DNA of 64,000 nt from JAVEDQ01 sp963783105 (GCA_963783105.1 CAWAMI010000004.1:378992-442991); one strand, 5' to 3'; shown: positions 32,727 through 41,127, numbered from the stretch's first letter. Notes: generated by a model from the sequence alone, not told the origin. Program-made: numbers and translations.

Positions 32727-33820
32727 GGCCGTTCTCCGGCGGGTAATGATCGACGCCGGAGCCAGAGCGCGACGTAAACGAGGGCGACCAGCGCCGGCAC
32801 CTCGATGAGCGGGCCGACGACTCCGGCCAGGGCCTGGCCGCTGGTGACGCCGAAGACGCCGATGGCGACGGCGATCGCAAGCTCGAAATTGTTGCCGGCG
32901 GCGGTGAACGCCAGGGTGGCGGTCTTGGGATAGCCGAGCCGGAGCCGGCTGCCGAGGGCGAATCCGCCACTGAACATGATCGCGAAGTAGGCCAGCAGCG
33001 GCAGCGCGATGCGGGCGACGTCGCCCGGCCTGCTGGTGATGGTGTTGCCCTGCAGGGCGAACAGGATGACGATCGTGAACAGCAGGCCGTACAGCGCGAC
33101 CGGGCCGATCCTCGGCAGGAACCGGCCCTCGTACCAGTCGCGGCCGCGGGTCCGCTCGGCGAGGGTTCGGGACAGGTAACCGGCGAGCAGTGGAACGCCG
33201 AGGAAGACCAGCACGCTCTTGGCGATGTCCCAGACGCCGACGTCCAGCGCGGTCTGCTCCAGGCCGAGCCAGCCGGGCAGCACCTGCAGGTAGAACCAGC
33301 CGAGCGCGGCGAAGGCCACCACCTGGAAAACCGAGTTGATCGCGACCAGGACGGCCGCTGCTTCGCGGTCGCCGCAGGACAGGTCGTTCCAGATCAGCAC
33401 CATCGCGATGCACCGTGCGAGGCCCACGATGATCAGCCCGGTGCGGTAGGCCGGCTGGTCGGGCAGCAGCAGCCAGGCCAGGGTGAACATCAGCGCGGGG
33501 CCGACCAGCCAGTTGAGCAGGAGCGACGCGGCGAGCAGCCGCCGGTCGCCGGTGACGTGGTTCAGCTCGCCGTACCGGACCTTGGCCAGCACCGGATACA
33601 TCATGAGCAGCAGGCCGAGAGCGATCGGAAGGCTGACCGAACCGACCGCCACCGTGTCCAGCGCGTCGTCCAGCCCCGGGATCAGCCGGCCCAGCCCGAG
33701 CCCGACCGCCATCGCGAGGACGATCCAGACCGGCAGGAAGCGGTCCAGGGTCGACAGCCGCTGGAGTACCGGGGCGTCGGGCTCCACCGCCCGCGGCGAC
33801 TCGGCGACGAGGTCGCTCAC
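32723..33820 (-). CDS. acr3: Acr3-family arsenite efflux transporter
   Basis: A 365-residue protein with ten predicted helices. It has family marks: LLMMYPVLAKVRYGEL (TM2-3), NWLVGPALMFTLAWLLLPD, GLARCIAMVLIWNDLSCGD (the conserved Cys in TM4) and GYPKTATLAFTAAGNNFELA (TM9). It exports As(III) driven by the proton gradient. GTG start at 33820 overlaps the arsI stop (GTGA). The open frame upstream into arsI is only a shadow. The order arsI-acr3-arsC is divergently transcribed from arsR. Confidence 0.92.
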   Translation of the reverse strand: MSDLVAESPRAVEPDAPVLQRLSTLDRFLPVWIVLAMAVGLGLGRLIPGLDDALDTVAVGSVSLPIALGLLLMMYPVLAKVRYGELNHVTGDRRLLAASLLLNWLVGPALMFTLAWLLLPDQPAYRTGLIIVGLARCIAMVLIWNDLSCGDREAAAVLVAINSVFQVVAFAALGWFYLQVLPGWLGLEQTALDVGVWDIAKSVLVFLGVPLLAGYLSRTLAERTRGRDWYEGRFLPRIGPVALYGLLFTIVILFALQGNTITSRPGDVARIALPLLAYFAIMFSGGFALGSRLRLGYPKTATLAFTAAGNNFELAIAVAIGVFGVTSGQALAGVVGPLIEVPALVALVYVALWLRRRSLPAGERP

Positions 33821-34341
33821 GGGCAGCAGCCTGCGCTGCCCGTGAGCGGTAGCGGCACGCCTGCGGTGAACTCGACGTCGACGGGAGCGGCTGCCGTGGG
33901 GACGCAGGCGCCGTCGGCGCCGGTCTTGCAGCCGCTGTCGCCCTGCAGGCCGCCCGCCTCCGGAGCGTCCGCCAGCACCGTGTAGACCTCCCACGGTGCC
34001 CCGTCCGGGTCGTGCACCCAGACCTTGTCCTGCACCGCGTAGCAGCAGGTGGTGCTGTCCTGCGTCAGCGTGTCCAGCCCGGCGCCGGTCAGCCGCTCCG
34101 TCGCTCCGCTGACCTCGGACGGACTGTCCACCTCGACGCCCAGATGGTTCAGTGCGCCGGCCACGCCGTCGCCGCGGACGTCCGCGCTTTCGATCAGCAC
34201 CAGCTTGAGAGGCGGTTCCGACACGACGAAGTTCGCGTAACCGGGCCGGCGCTTCGTCGGCTCCGCGTCGAACAGCTTCGAATAGAAGGCCACCGCCTCG
34301 TCCACGTCCCGAACGTTCAGCGCGAGCTGTACACGTGCCAT
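33817..34341 (-). CDS. arsI: ArsI/CadI-type VOC metalloenzyme (C-As lyase-like)
   Basis: A 174-residue protein with one VOC domain (residues 1-125): MARVQLALNVRDVDEAVAFY, NHLGVEVDSPSEV, DSTTCCYAVQDKVWVHDPDG. The vicinal cysteines TCCYA before the metal-binding E (PWEVYTV) are the mark of ArsI/CadI proteins, in which they bind trivalent organoarsenicals for C-As bond cleavage. The tail contains extra Cys (SGCKTGADGACVP, GCCP), possibly for metal delivery. It starts the leftward ars operon, next to the arsR operator. Confidence 0.87.
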   Translation of the reverse strand: MARVQLALNVRDVDEAVAFYSKLFDAEPTKRRPGYANFVVSEPPLKLVLIESADVRGDGVAGALNHLGVEVDSPSEVSGATERLTGAGLDTLTQDSTTCCYAVQDKVWVHDPDGAPWEVYTVLADAPEAGGLQGDSGCKTGADGACVPTAAAPVDVEFTAGVPLPLTGSAGCCP

Positions 34342-34352
34342 GAGCCCACCTT

Positions 34353-34427
34353 CATCGACGCACGTCTATGACCTGGCGGGGACAGGATGGCCAGATCCAT
34401 CGACGCCTGTCAACATAGATGTCGATG
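34353..34427. promoter_or_regulatory. Two ArsR-operator-like sites between arsI and arsR
   Basis: Near-palindromes CATCGAC-GCAC-GTCTATG (34353-34370) and CATAGA-TG-TCGATG (34414-34427) lie in the divergent arsI-arsR region; the second ends 15 bp before the arsR start. A further half-site catcgac is at 34399. They resemble ArsR/SmtB operators with ATA/GA-type half-sites. Arsenite binding to ArsR would release repression of both transcripts. Confidence 0.6.
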
Positions 34428-34442
34428 AACCTTGGAGGTCCG

Positions 34443-34808
34443 ATGCCCGAGCTGCTGGCGCTCACCGATCCGGCGCACGACGTGCTGGCCTGCTGCTCGT
34501 CCTTGGCCCGGGAGCCGATCAGCGCGGATTCCGCGGTCGAGCTCGCCGGGTTGCTCAAGGCCATCGCCGATCCCACGCGGCTCCGTCTGCTTTCGCTCAT
34601 CCAGGCCCACGACGGCGGGGAGGCCTGCGTCTGCGACCTCACGGAGCCGATCGGGCTGACGCAGCCGACCGTCTCGCACCATCTCCGCGTGCTGCTCGAG
34701 GCCGGCCTGGTCACCAAGACCAAGAGGGCGACCTGGGCCTTCTACCGGGCCGTACCCGAGCGCCTTTCCGCGCTGGCGGCCGTGATCGCGCCGGCCCAGC
34801 AGTCGTAG
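34443..34808 (+). CDS. arsR: ArsR-family arsenic-responsive repressor
   Basis: A 121-residue winged-helix repressor. The alpha-3 helix holds the arsenic-binding motif ACVCDL (Cys-x-Cys), followed by the HTH LTQPTVSHHLRVLLEAGLVT and wing. Additional vicinal Cys (LACCSSLA) near the N-terminus could take part in metal binding. The ATG at 34443 is used because GGAGG lies five bases upstream; an in-frame ATG at 34419 has no ribosome-binding site. Divergent to arsI-acr3-arsC, with operator-like sites in the gap. Confidence 0.92.
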   Translation: MPELLALTDPAHDVLACCSSLAREPISADSAVELAGLLKAIADPTRLRLLSLIQAHDGGEACVCDLTEPIGLTQPTVSHHLRVLLEAGLVTKTKRATWAFYRAVPERLSALAAVIAPAQQS

Positions 34809-34831
34809 CCGGCCGCCTCCGGACTCGACAC

Positions 34832-35656
34832 CTAGACGGCGCGGCGGTAGCGCCAGGCGGCCAGGGGCGCGCAGACCCCGACGATGCCGACGATCCACAC
34901 GCACGACCAGAACAGGTCGTGACCGGCCGGGATGCCGAGCATCAGCTGCCGGGCTGCGGAGGCGGTCAACGACACCGGCTGGTTCTCCGCCCACGGTTGC
35001 AGCCAGCTCGGCATGGTCCCCACCGGGACGAACACCGCCGAGGCGAACACGAGCGGCGCCAGGATGGGGAACGAGGCGGCCTGAGCGGTCTCGGGATCCT
35101 TCACCGCCATCCCGACCAGCGAGAAGATCCAGGACATGGCGTAGCCGAAGGCGAGCACCAGCAGCATTCCCGCGACGAAGCGGCCGAGCCCGTTGCCGTA
35201 CCGGAAGCCGACGAGGAACCCGACCAGCGCCATCATGATCGTGACGAACACGTTCCGCGTGAGGTCGGACAGCGAGCGGCCGACCAGAACCGCGGACGAC
35301 GACATCGGCAGGGACCGGAACCGCTCGAGGATGCCGTTGTTCAAGTCGGTGGCCATGCCCACGGCCGTGATGATCGAGCCGAACACGGCGGTCTGGACGA
35401 ACACGCCGGGGATCAGGTAGTCGACGTAGGTGAGCCCCGGCGGCAGGCCGCGGATGGCCCCGCCGAACACATAGGTGAACAACAGCACGAAGATCACCGG
35501 CTGGATCAGCGTGAACACCATGAGCTGGGGGGTCCGGCGGATGCCGATGAGGTTGCGCCACGTGACCGCGAAGGTGTCCCTCGCCGGCGCCAGCCAGCTC
35601 CGCGGCCGACGCTCGTGAGGGGCAGCAGCCGGAGACGTCGTGGCGATCGTGGTCAT
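34832..35656 (-). CDS. ABC-2 type permease, DrrB-like drug exporter
   Basis: A 274-residue integral membrane protein with about six helices. The N-terminal cytosolic part is followed by LIQPVIFVLLFTYVFGGAIR, the EFxxGT-like GILERFRSLPMSSSAVLVGR loop (interface with the ATPase) and VPVGTMPSWLQPWAENQPVS, hallmarks of the DrrB/ABC-2 exporter family. It forms a pair with the ATPase gene immediately upstream (GTGA-type 4-bp overlap at 35653-35656). Such pairs export drugs such as anthracyclines; no substrate can be read here. Confidence 0.88.
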   Translation of the reverse strand: MTTIATTSPAAAPHERRPRSWLAPARDTFAVTWRNLIGIRRTPQLMVFTLIQPVIFVLLFTYVFGGAIRGLPPGLTYVDYLIPGVFVQTAVFGSIITAVGMATDLNNGILERFRSLPMSSSAVLVGRSLSDLTRNVFVTIMMALVGFLVGFRYGNGLGRFVAGMLLVLAFGYAMSWIFSLVGMAVKDPETAQAASFPILAPLVFASAVFVPVGTMPSWLQPWAENQPVSLTASAARQLMLGIPAGHDLFWSCVWIVGIVGVCAPLAAWRYRRAV

Positions 35657-36648
35657 GCCGCCCCCCGGCCGCGCTGTGACATCCCGTCGGACGGGCCGAG
35701 GGCCTCGCCACGGGTTTCATCGGTGGTTCCGGTCAGAGCGAGGAAGACGTCGTCCAAGCTCGGGTCGCGCACCAGCAGGTGCGCCGGCGAGAGCTCGGCG
35801 GCCTCGAGCTGAGGCAGGACGACGGTCAGCAGCTTCGCGCTGTCCTGGGTCGACAGACGCACGGTCGCCCTGTCCCGCTCCAGCCCGTCATCCAGCCTGT
35901 CCGCGAGCAGCGTGGCGGCGCGGCTCGCCAGGCTCTCGTCGGCGTAGGTCAGCTCCAGGATCGTGCTGCCGAACTGCGCCTTCAGCCGCGCGGGCGTGTC
36001 GTCGGCGATCACTCGCCCGTGGGCCAGGACCGCGATCCGCCCGGCGAGCTGGTCGGCCTCCTCCAGGTACTGCGTGGTGAGCAGGACCGTCGTGCCGCCG
36101 CGCACCAGCTCGCGGATCATCTCCCAGAGTTGATTGCGACTCTGCAGGTCCAGGCCCGTGGTGGGCTCGTCGAGGAACAGCACCCGCGGGCGCTGGACCA
36201 GCGCCGCAGCGACGTCCAACCGGCGCCGCATGCCGCCCGAGTAGCCCTTGACCGGCCGGCTGCCCGCCTGCGCGAGTCCGAAGCGTTCGAGAAGGTCGTC
36301 CGCGCGTCCGGCGATCAGCTCGGGACGTAGCTGCGCGAGCCGGCCGACCAGCCTCAGGTTCTCGCGACCGGTCAGGTTCGGGTCGACGGCGGCGAACTGG
36401 CCGGCGAGGCCGATGTCGAAACGCACCTGGCGAGGGTGGGCGACCACGTCGGTACCGAGGATCTCGGCGCGGCCGCCGCTGGGCCGGAGCACCGTGGCCA
36501 GGATCCGCACGAGGGTCGTCTTGCCGGACCCGTTCGGGCCCAGCAGGCCGAAGATGGTCCCGTCGTCGACGGCGAACTCGACCCCGTCCAGCGCCGTGAC
36601 GTCGCCGAACTGCTTGGTGAGTCCCTCGACGCGGATCGCGTGGGTCAT
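35653..36648 (-). CDS. ABC exporter ATPase, DrrA-like
   Basis: A 331-residue ATPase: Walker A GLLGPNGSGKTTLVR (about residue 38), Q-loop GLAGQFAAVD, signature KGYSGGMRRRLDVA, Walker B RVLFLDEPTTGLD and the H-loop region VLLTTQYLEEADQLA. The C-terminal 90 residues are the DrrA-type extension. It powers the downstream permease. The ATG at 36648 is taken as start (MTHAIRVEGLTKQFG); a GTG 45 bp earlier keeps the frame open but adds no family sequence. Confidence 0.9.
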   Translation of the reverse strand: MTHAIRVEGLTKQFGDVTALDGVEFAVDDGTIFGLLGPNGSGKTTLVRILATVLRPSGGRAEILGTDVVAHPRQVRFDIGLAGQFAAVDPNLTGRENLRLVGRLAQLRPELIAGRADDLLERFGLAQAGSRPVKGYSGGMRRRLDVAAALVQRPRVLFLDEPTTGLDLQSRNQLWEMIRELVRGGTTVLLTTQYLEEADQLAGRIAVLAHGRVIADDTPARLKAQFGSTILELTYADESLASRAATLLADRLDDGLERDRATVRLSTQDSAKLLTVVLPQLEAAELSPAHLLVRDPSLDDVFLALTGTTDETRGEALGPSDGMSQRGRGAA

Positions 36649-36871
36649 GACCGAGCACCGTGAACCACTCGGCCCCGCGCGCCAAGGGACCAAGTACCTG
36701 AACGGACCTGCACCTGCGCGGGGGGAGGCTTACCCGAGGCCGTTCGTCGCCGCGGACCTCACTTCCCGGGCGTGGTGATCGGCGACGATCTCGGCAACGC
36801 CCGGCAGGTCCCGGATACTCAGCTGGAGCCGTGGCTCCGTGCGGGCCGTCTGCGGCGAGGAAGCTGGGGTC

Positions 36872-38314
36872 ATGACGTCGATCGCCATCATCGGCAGCGG
36901 TTTCGGCGGCCTCGCTGCCGCCATCGAGCTCGAGCGGAGCGGCTTCTCCGACATCGTTCTGCTGGAGAAGGGCGACGACGTCGGGGGGACCTGGCGCGAG
37001 AACACGTACCCGGGCGCCGCGTGCGACGTCCCCTCGCCGTTCTACTCGTACTCGTTCGAGCCCAATCCCAACTGGCCGCATCGCTTCTCCCGCCAGCCCG
37101 CGATCCTCGACTACATCCGCCGCGTCGCCGACAAGTACGACGTGCGCCGCCACATCCGCTTCGGGACCGAGGTGATCGGGGCCACCCTGGACGAGGCGAC
37201 GGGTCGCTGGCACGTCGAGGTCAGCCGGGGTGAGCCGCTCGACGTCGACGTCCTGGTCTCGGCCGTCGGCCAGCTCTCGCGGCCCTCGCTGCCCGACATC
37301 CCCGGGCGCGACTCGTTCGGTGGAGTCGCCTTCCACTCGGCGCAGTGGCGGCACGACGTCGACCTGACCGGGAAGCGCGTCGCGGTGATCGGTACGGGTG
37401 CCAGCGCGATCCAGTTCGTCCCGGCGATCCAGCCGTCGGTGGCACATCTGGACGTGTACCAGCGCACGCCGCCGTACCTGCTCCCGCGACCGGACCGGGT
37501 CTTCGGACCGAGGCACCATGCCGTGTTCGCCAAGGTTCCGGCGACGCTGCTCGCCGAGCGGGCCGCCTGGTACGGCGCGGTGGAGGGGCTCAGCGTCGCG
37601 TGGGTCTACTCCAAGGCGCTGTCCGCGGCGATCCGGGCCTATTCGCGCTGGCACATGAGGCGGCAGACGGCAGGTCGGCCGGGCTTGTTCGAGAAGGTCT
37701 GGCCGGACTACCCGGTGGGCTGCAAGCGGATCCTGTTCAGCAGCGACTATCTGCCCGCCGTCGAGCAGCCGAACGTCGATCTGATCACCGACGGCGTCCG
37801 GGAGATCACGCCGACCGGGGTGGTGACCGCGGACGGCGTCGAGCATCCCGCGGACGTGATCATCTGGGGGACCGGCTTCAAGGCGACGGAGTTCCTCGCC
37901 CCCATGAAGATCACCGGCGTCGGCGGCCGTGATCTGCATGCCCAGTGGTCTCAGGGCGCTCGCGCGTACTACGGCATCAGCGTCCCGAACTTCCCCAACC
38001 TGGCGATCATGTACGGCCCGAACACCAACACGGGCGGGGGATCGATCATCTACTTCCTGGAGACCCAGGCGCGCTACATCCGGGACATGGTCGAGCACCT
38101 CAGCCGGGACGGCGGGCCGATCGCGGTGCGGGAGGACGTCGCGGACGCGCACGACGAGCAGATCCAGCGCGAACTCGCGGGCAGCGTGTGGAGCCGGTGC
38201 GCATCGTGGTACCGCAACCCGGACGGGCGGATCACGACCAACTGGCCCCGGCTCGGCGCCCAGTACCGCAAGCAGGCCACGTTCCGCTCCGAGGACTACG
38301 AACGAGTGCCGTAG
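36872..38314 (+). CDS. FAD-dependent monooxygenase, Baeyer-Villiger type
   Basis: A 480-residue flavoprotein. FAD Rossmann motif AIIGSGFGGLAAAIELERSG is at residues 5-24; the BVMO fingerprint FGGVAFHSAQWRHDV (F-x-G-x3-H-x3-W) at about 148-162 is followed by the NADPH motif RVAVIGTGASAIQFV. The usual ending GPNTNTGGGSIIYFLE is present. It should insert oxygen next to a ketone or oxidise N/S using NADPH; substrate unknown. The ATG at 36872 is preceded by gaggaagctgggg; an earlier in-frame GTG lacks that site. Confidence 0.9.
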   Translation: MTSIAIIGSGFGGLAAAIELERSGFSDIVLLEKGDDVGGTWRENTYPGAACDVPSPFYSYSFEPNPNWPHRFSRQPAILDYIRRVADKYDVRRHIRFGTEVIGATLDEATGRWHVEVSRGEPLDVDVLVSAVGQLSRPSLPDIPGRDSFGGVAFHSAQWRHDVDLTGKRVAVIGTGASAIQFVPAIQPSVAHLDVYQRTPPYLLPRPDRVFGPRHHAVFAKVPATLLAERAAWYGAVEGLSVAWVYSKALSAAIRAYSRWHMRRQTAGRPGLFEKVWPDYPVGCKRILFSSDYLPAVEQPNVDLITDGVREITPTGVVTADGVEHPADVIIWGTGFKATEFLAPMKITGVGGRDLHAQWSQGARAYYGISVPNFPNLAIMYGPNTNTGGGSIIYFLETQARYIRDMVEHLSRDGGPIAVREDVADAHDEQIQRELAGSVWSRCASWYRNPDGRITTNWPRLGAQYRKQATFRSEDYERVP

Positions 38315-38316
38315 GG

Positions 38317-38341
38317 AGGCCGGACCGGTGCCGGCCGGCCT
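38317..38341. terminator. Hairpin terminator between BVMO and DksA-like genes
   Basis: aggccggaccgg...ccggccggcct forms an 11-bp stem with one bulged A around a 2-base loop. It lies three bases after the BVMO stop and two bases before the end of the leftward DksA-like gene, so it can stop both transcripts. Confidence 0.55.
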
Positions 38342-38343
38342 GC

Positions 38344-38718
38344 TCATGCCTCGGCGCACTCGTGCTGCCGCTGGCACTCCATGCACAGGGTGGCGGCGGG
38401 CAGCACCTCCAGGCGGGAGAGCGGGAGGGGCGTGGTGCACACGCGGCACCGGCCGTACTCGCCGACGTCCATGAGCCGCAGCGCGGTGTCGATGTCGGCG
38501 AGAGCGGTCACGGCGCCCCGGCGTAGCGCGAGGACGATCTGTTCCCGCGCCCCGCTCAGCTGACCGATCAGCTCCGTGAGCTCGGCGATCTGCTCGAAGC
38601 GGAACGAGCGTTGTTGGTCGAGCGCCGTACGCAGGGCCGGCAGATGCGGCACCAGATCCGTGCGGGGGCGAAGCGGCGCGGGGCGGGCGGACGAGTTCGA
38701 GAGGACGGACGTCGGCAT
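38344..38718 (-). CDS. TraR/DksA-type C4 zinc-finger protein
   Basis: A 124-residue protein: a coiled-coil pair (ALDQQRSFRFEQIAELTELI, VLALRRGAVTALADIDTALR) and a C-terminal C4 finger CRVC-x17-CMEC. The DRLMDVGEYGRCRVC-type junction (here LRLMDVGEYGRCRVC) is typical of short DksA/TraR proteins. The acidic DxxDxA tip of true DksA is replaced by ADIDTA. Such proteins enter the RNA polymerase secondary channel; here the effect is unknown. Confidence 0.85.
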   Translation of the reverse strand: MPTSVLSNSSARPAPLRPRTDLVPHLPALRTALDQQRSFRFEQIAELTELIGQLSGAREQIVLALRRGAVTALADIDTALRLMDVGEYGRCRVCTTPLPLSRLEVLPAATLCMECQRQHECAEA

Positions 38719-38808
38719 GGGGATTCTCCGGAAGGGGACGGCGCTGAGGCGGCCGAGGACCGGCCGCCCGGAGCTCCGACGCCACGACCGAGCGAGGACG
38801 CTGAGCAG

Positions 38809-39189
38809 CTACCGGGCGGTCGAGGTCGTGGAGCAGACCTCCGGAGGTGGGCTACGCCCACGATGCGGAATGAGGAGCAGGAGGGCGCGCATCGCACCCG
38901 GTCCGCGCCGGCGCACGAGCCAACCGCCTCGGGCGAGAAGCAGGAGCGCAGCCGCGCTCATGGCCAGCGGCAGCTGCGTCGACGAGGTCGGGTCCGGCCG
39001 GGTGGGTTGAGGCACGGCGTGGAGCGCCGTCGGGAGAACGGCGCTCGTGTGCATCGTCGCGGCGGCGGTCCCGCTCGCCCGGGTCGAGGCGCTCGCGCGG
39101 TGCACGGTCGGGCCTGCGATGAAGGCGAGCACGAGGACGAGCAGGCCCACGGGAACCGCGACGCGGATGCGCGGGTGCCCGGTGCTCAC
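38809..39189 (-). CDS. Hypothetical two-helix membrane protein
   Basis: A 126-residue protein from a GTG at 39189. It has two hydrophobic segments (VAVPVGLLVLVLAFIAGPTV near residues 9-28, and LPLAMSAAALLLLARGG near 75-91) and a Thr/Ser/Ala-rich stretch between. It ends with a basic tail. No family recognised. Its frame stays open upstream into a Pro/Arg-rich reading. A likely but unproven gene. Confidence 0.5.
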   Translation of the reverse strand: MSTGHPRIRVAVPVGLLVLVLAFIAGPTVHRASASTRASGTAAATMHTSAVLPTALHAVPQPTRPDPTSSTQLPLAMSAAALLLLARGGWLVRRRGPGAMRALLLLIPHRGRSPPPEVCSTTSTAR

Positions 39190-39298
39190 GACCGTCCAAC
39201 GCCCGGGCGACCGGCTCGGGTTCCGTCGGCGGGCCACCGTGCCGGAGTGCGCCGCACGCGTGCTCGGGACGGTCGGGGTCGGACCAGGACAGGACGGG

Positions 39299-39371
39299 TG
39301 CGCCGTCAGGGACTCGAACCCCGAACCCGCTGGTTAAGAGCCAGCTGCTCTGCCAATTGAGCTAACGGCGC
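39299..39371 (-). tRNA. tRNA-Lys (anticodon CTT)
   Basis: The minus strand folds as a standard tRNA: acceptor GCGCCGT/ACGGCGC, D arm GCTC...GAGC, anticodon stem GCTGG/CCAGC with loop CTCTTAA (anticodon CTT, lysine), T arm with GGTTCGAGTCC, and discriminator A. The 3' CCA is not encoded (CCC follows). 73 bases. A Doc-type toxin-antitoxin module lies just upstream on the same strand. Confidence 0.93.
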
Positions 39372-39465
39372 GCGCGATCAACTATACAAGCGGCGGCGTT
39401 CCGCTCGGCGCGGCGCCGAGCGGGCACGCGAGACACCGGACGCCGTCAGCGCGAGTGCCGGATCG

Positions 39466-39840
39466 TCACGGACATCCGCCGAGAGCTCCCAACTGCACGA
39501 GCCACGCGCTGATGTCTTGCCAGCGGCTGTGATGATCGACGGTGACCATGAAGGCTTCGCCATCATCTGGCGCCACCCGCACGTCGTAGTCGTTGAGGAG
39601 CAGGAAAGTCCTCATCGCGACCCAGGCCACCCGCTTGTTGCCGTCGACGAACTGCTGATCGGCGGCCAGCGAGTGCAGCAGAGCCGCCGCCTTGTCCCAG
39701 ATGGTCGGGTAGGCGTCTTCGCCACCGACCGTTGTCTGCGGACGGCCGACCGCGGCGTCGAGTAGTCCGTAGTCGGCGACGACCGCTCCGACTCGTTCGG
39801 CGATGGCCAGTACGTCCGCACGGGTCAGGAAGACCGTCAC
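39466..39840 (-). CDS. doc: Doc/Fic-family toxin
   Basis: A 124-residue Doc-type Fic protein: FLTRADVLAIAERVGAVVAD, then YPTIWDKAAALLHSLAADQQ and FVDGNKRVAWVAMRTFLLLN. The Fic motif is FVDGNKR with a Gln (QQ) before FVDGNKR where a catalytic His is usual, so chemistry may be reduced or Doc-like (phosphorylation). Doc toxins phosphorylate EF-Tu and stop translation. The GTG start overlaps the antitoxin stop by four bases, the normal antitoxin-first order. Confidence 0.83.
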   Translation of the reverse strand: MTVFLTRADVLAIAERVGAVVADYGLLDAAVGRPQTTVGGEDAYPTIWDKAAALLHSLAADQQFVDGNKRVAWVAMRTFLLLNDYDVRVAPDDGEAFMVTVDHHSRWQDISAWLVQLGALGGCP

Positions 39841-40034
39841 TGCGCCAGTTTGTCGAGAAGCTCGGCGTCCTCGGTCATGATGCGGGTGATAGCGGCGTCC
39901 CGCCGGCGAACGTGGCGGCGGTTGGCGAAGTACTCGTCGAGGGCGCGCTTCACGATCTCCTGCTGCGATCGCCCTTCCTCCTCGGCCACGTCCCGCAGCG
40001 CGCTGGACTGTTCGTCGTCGAGCCGGAGTGTCAT
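39837..40034 (-). CDS. Ribbon-helix-helix antitoxin of the Doc module
   Basis: A 65-residue protein: MTLRLDDEQSSALRDVAEEE, then GRSQQEIVKRALDEYFANRR with a helix-rich tail. The TLRLDDE ribbon and RSQQEIVKRALDEY helices are the RHH (CopG/Arc) fold, which binds DNA as a dimer and neutralises the toxin through its tail. Start ATG at 40034; the frame extends a few codons upstream to 40067. Upstream lies a near-palindrome that is a good autoregulatory operator. Confidence 0.82.
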   Translation of the reverse strand: MTLRLDDEQSSALRDVAEEEGRSQQEIVKRALDEYFANRRHVRRRDAAITRIMTEDAELLDKLAQ

Positions 40035-40048
40035 CGCCACGCATGGAT

Positions 40049-40065
40049 GATACCGCCGCGGTACC
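40049..40065. promoter_or_regulatory. Candidate RHH operator upstream of the antitoxin
   Basis: gataccgc (40049-40056) and gcggtacc (40058-40065) are inverted half-sites with a one-mismatch match around one base, 15-31 bp upstream of the RHH antitoxin start. Consistent with autoregulation of the Doc module. Confidence 0.45.
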
Positions 40066-40143
40066 ACTCAACACCAGTGCTCGCAGAGCTCGAGCCTCAA
40101 CGCGCGTTCAGGCTTTGCGAGCCACCTGATCTTCCGTCGTCCG

Positions 40144-40872
40144 TCATCGCGGTCGGCTGTGTCGAATCGTCACCGACATCCGCGGCCCCACCGGTCGCCG
40201 CGTCTTCGGCACCGTGTGCTCCCACTCGTGCTGACAGGCGCCGCCCATCACCACGAGGTCGCCGCCGCCCGGCTCGAGCACGTGCGTCGCCCGCGTCGTG
40301 CCCTTCGCCCGGAGCAGGAAGCGCCGGCGTGCCCCGAGCGAGACGGTGACGACCATGGGGTTCGTCAGCACCTTGGCGTTCCGGTCGCCGTGCCAGGCGA
40401 CGCTGTCCTCGCCGTCGCGGTAGAGGTTGACCCAGACGCTGTCGAAGCCGACGCCGTAGCGCTCGGACAGGACGTCGGCCATCGCCTGCAGGGGAGCGGG
40501 CAGTGCGTCGAGCCCTGTCCCGGTGTCGCCGCCCGGCACGAGATCGGCGGCCGGCGTCGCGTCGACCTCGCGCAACGCGGCGGCAACGTCCTCCCGGCTG
40601 AAGGTCCGCGTACCGGGGGCGCTGCTCCGCCACCCCGCGGTCAGCCGCGGCTCCCGGACCTTGCGTTCGTACATCCAGACCTCGCGCTGCTGCCACGCGC
40701 CGATCCGCAGCAACTCCTCGAACAGCTCGTCGGCCCCGCGAAGCCACCCGGGGGCGTAGTCGACCCAGGACCGGTCGTCGAGTTCGATGCGCCGCAGTGT
40801 CCCGAACGCCCGGTCGGGCTCCACCGGCCCGGAGCCCAACAGCGACGGCTGCCACGCGAGCCGCGGTTGCAC
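40144..40872 (-). CDS. AlkB-like 2-oxoglutarate/Fe(II) dioxygenase
   Basis: A 242-residue protein with the AlkB core: SVWVNLYRDGEDSVAWHGDR (Fe ligands His and Asp of HGD), VSLGARRRFLLRAKG, GDLVVMGGACQHEWEH (second His) and the R-x5-R motif PRMSVTIRHSRPR. These enzymes remove alkyl groups from DNA or RNA bases using oxygen. The GTG start at 40872 precedes a short unstructured leader. The actinobacterial members of this group are often single-copy repair proteins. Confidence 0.87.
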   Translation of the reverse strand: MQPRLAWQPSLLGSGPVEPDRAFGTLRRIELDDRSWVDYAPGWLRGADELFEELLRIGAWQQREVWMYERKVREPRLTAGWRSSAPGTRTFSREDVAAALREVDATPAADLVPGGDTGTGLDALPAPLQAMADVLSERYGVGFDSVWVNLYRDGEDSVAWHGDRNAKVLTNPMVVTVSLGARRRFLLRAKGTTRATHVLEPGGGDLVVMGGACQHEWEHTVPKTRRPVGPRMSVTIRHSRPR

Positions 40873-41028
40873 GCAGTCAACGGTAGTCCGCCTCAGCCCT
40901 CGCGCGTCGGGCCCGAGAGCCCATCGCCGTCACGCAGAGGAGTTGGGACGTGGCCCGAGAAGACCTCAGGTGTGGCACTATCCGGGCTCGGCTTACGGCG
41001 TTCGCAGTTCCGGGATCGGATGTCCGCT

Positions 41029-41060
41029 GCGGCATGGCGCGTTCCTACGCCATCCGCAAT
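41029..41060. repeat. Inverted repeat upstream of the TetR gene
   Basis: gcgg(c)atggcg and cgccatccgc pair over ten bases with one bulged C, around cgttccta. It lies about 70 bp upstream of the TetR start, so it may be an operator or part of the leader RNA. Confidence 0.35.
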
Positions 41061-41127
41061 GATGCAGCCCGGCTCAGGTTGGAGCCTCCGCAGGCGCTCC
41101 TGTCGAGGTTGAGGAAGGAGAGAGGTC

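Noticed and set aside
35888..38785. Leftward 965-codon frame spanning the ABC ATPase and monooxygenase
   Set aside because: Product is low-complexity Arg/Pro sequence; two well-defined families on the correct strands explain the DNA.
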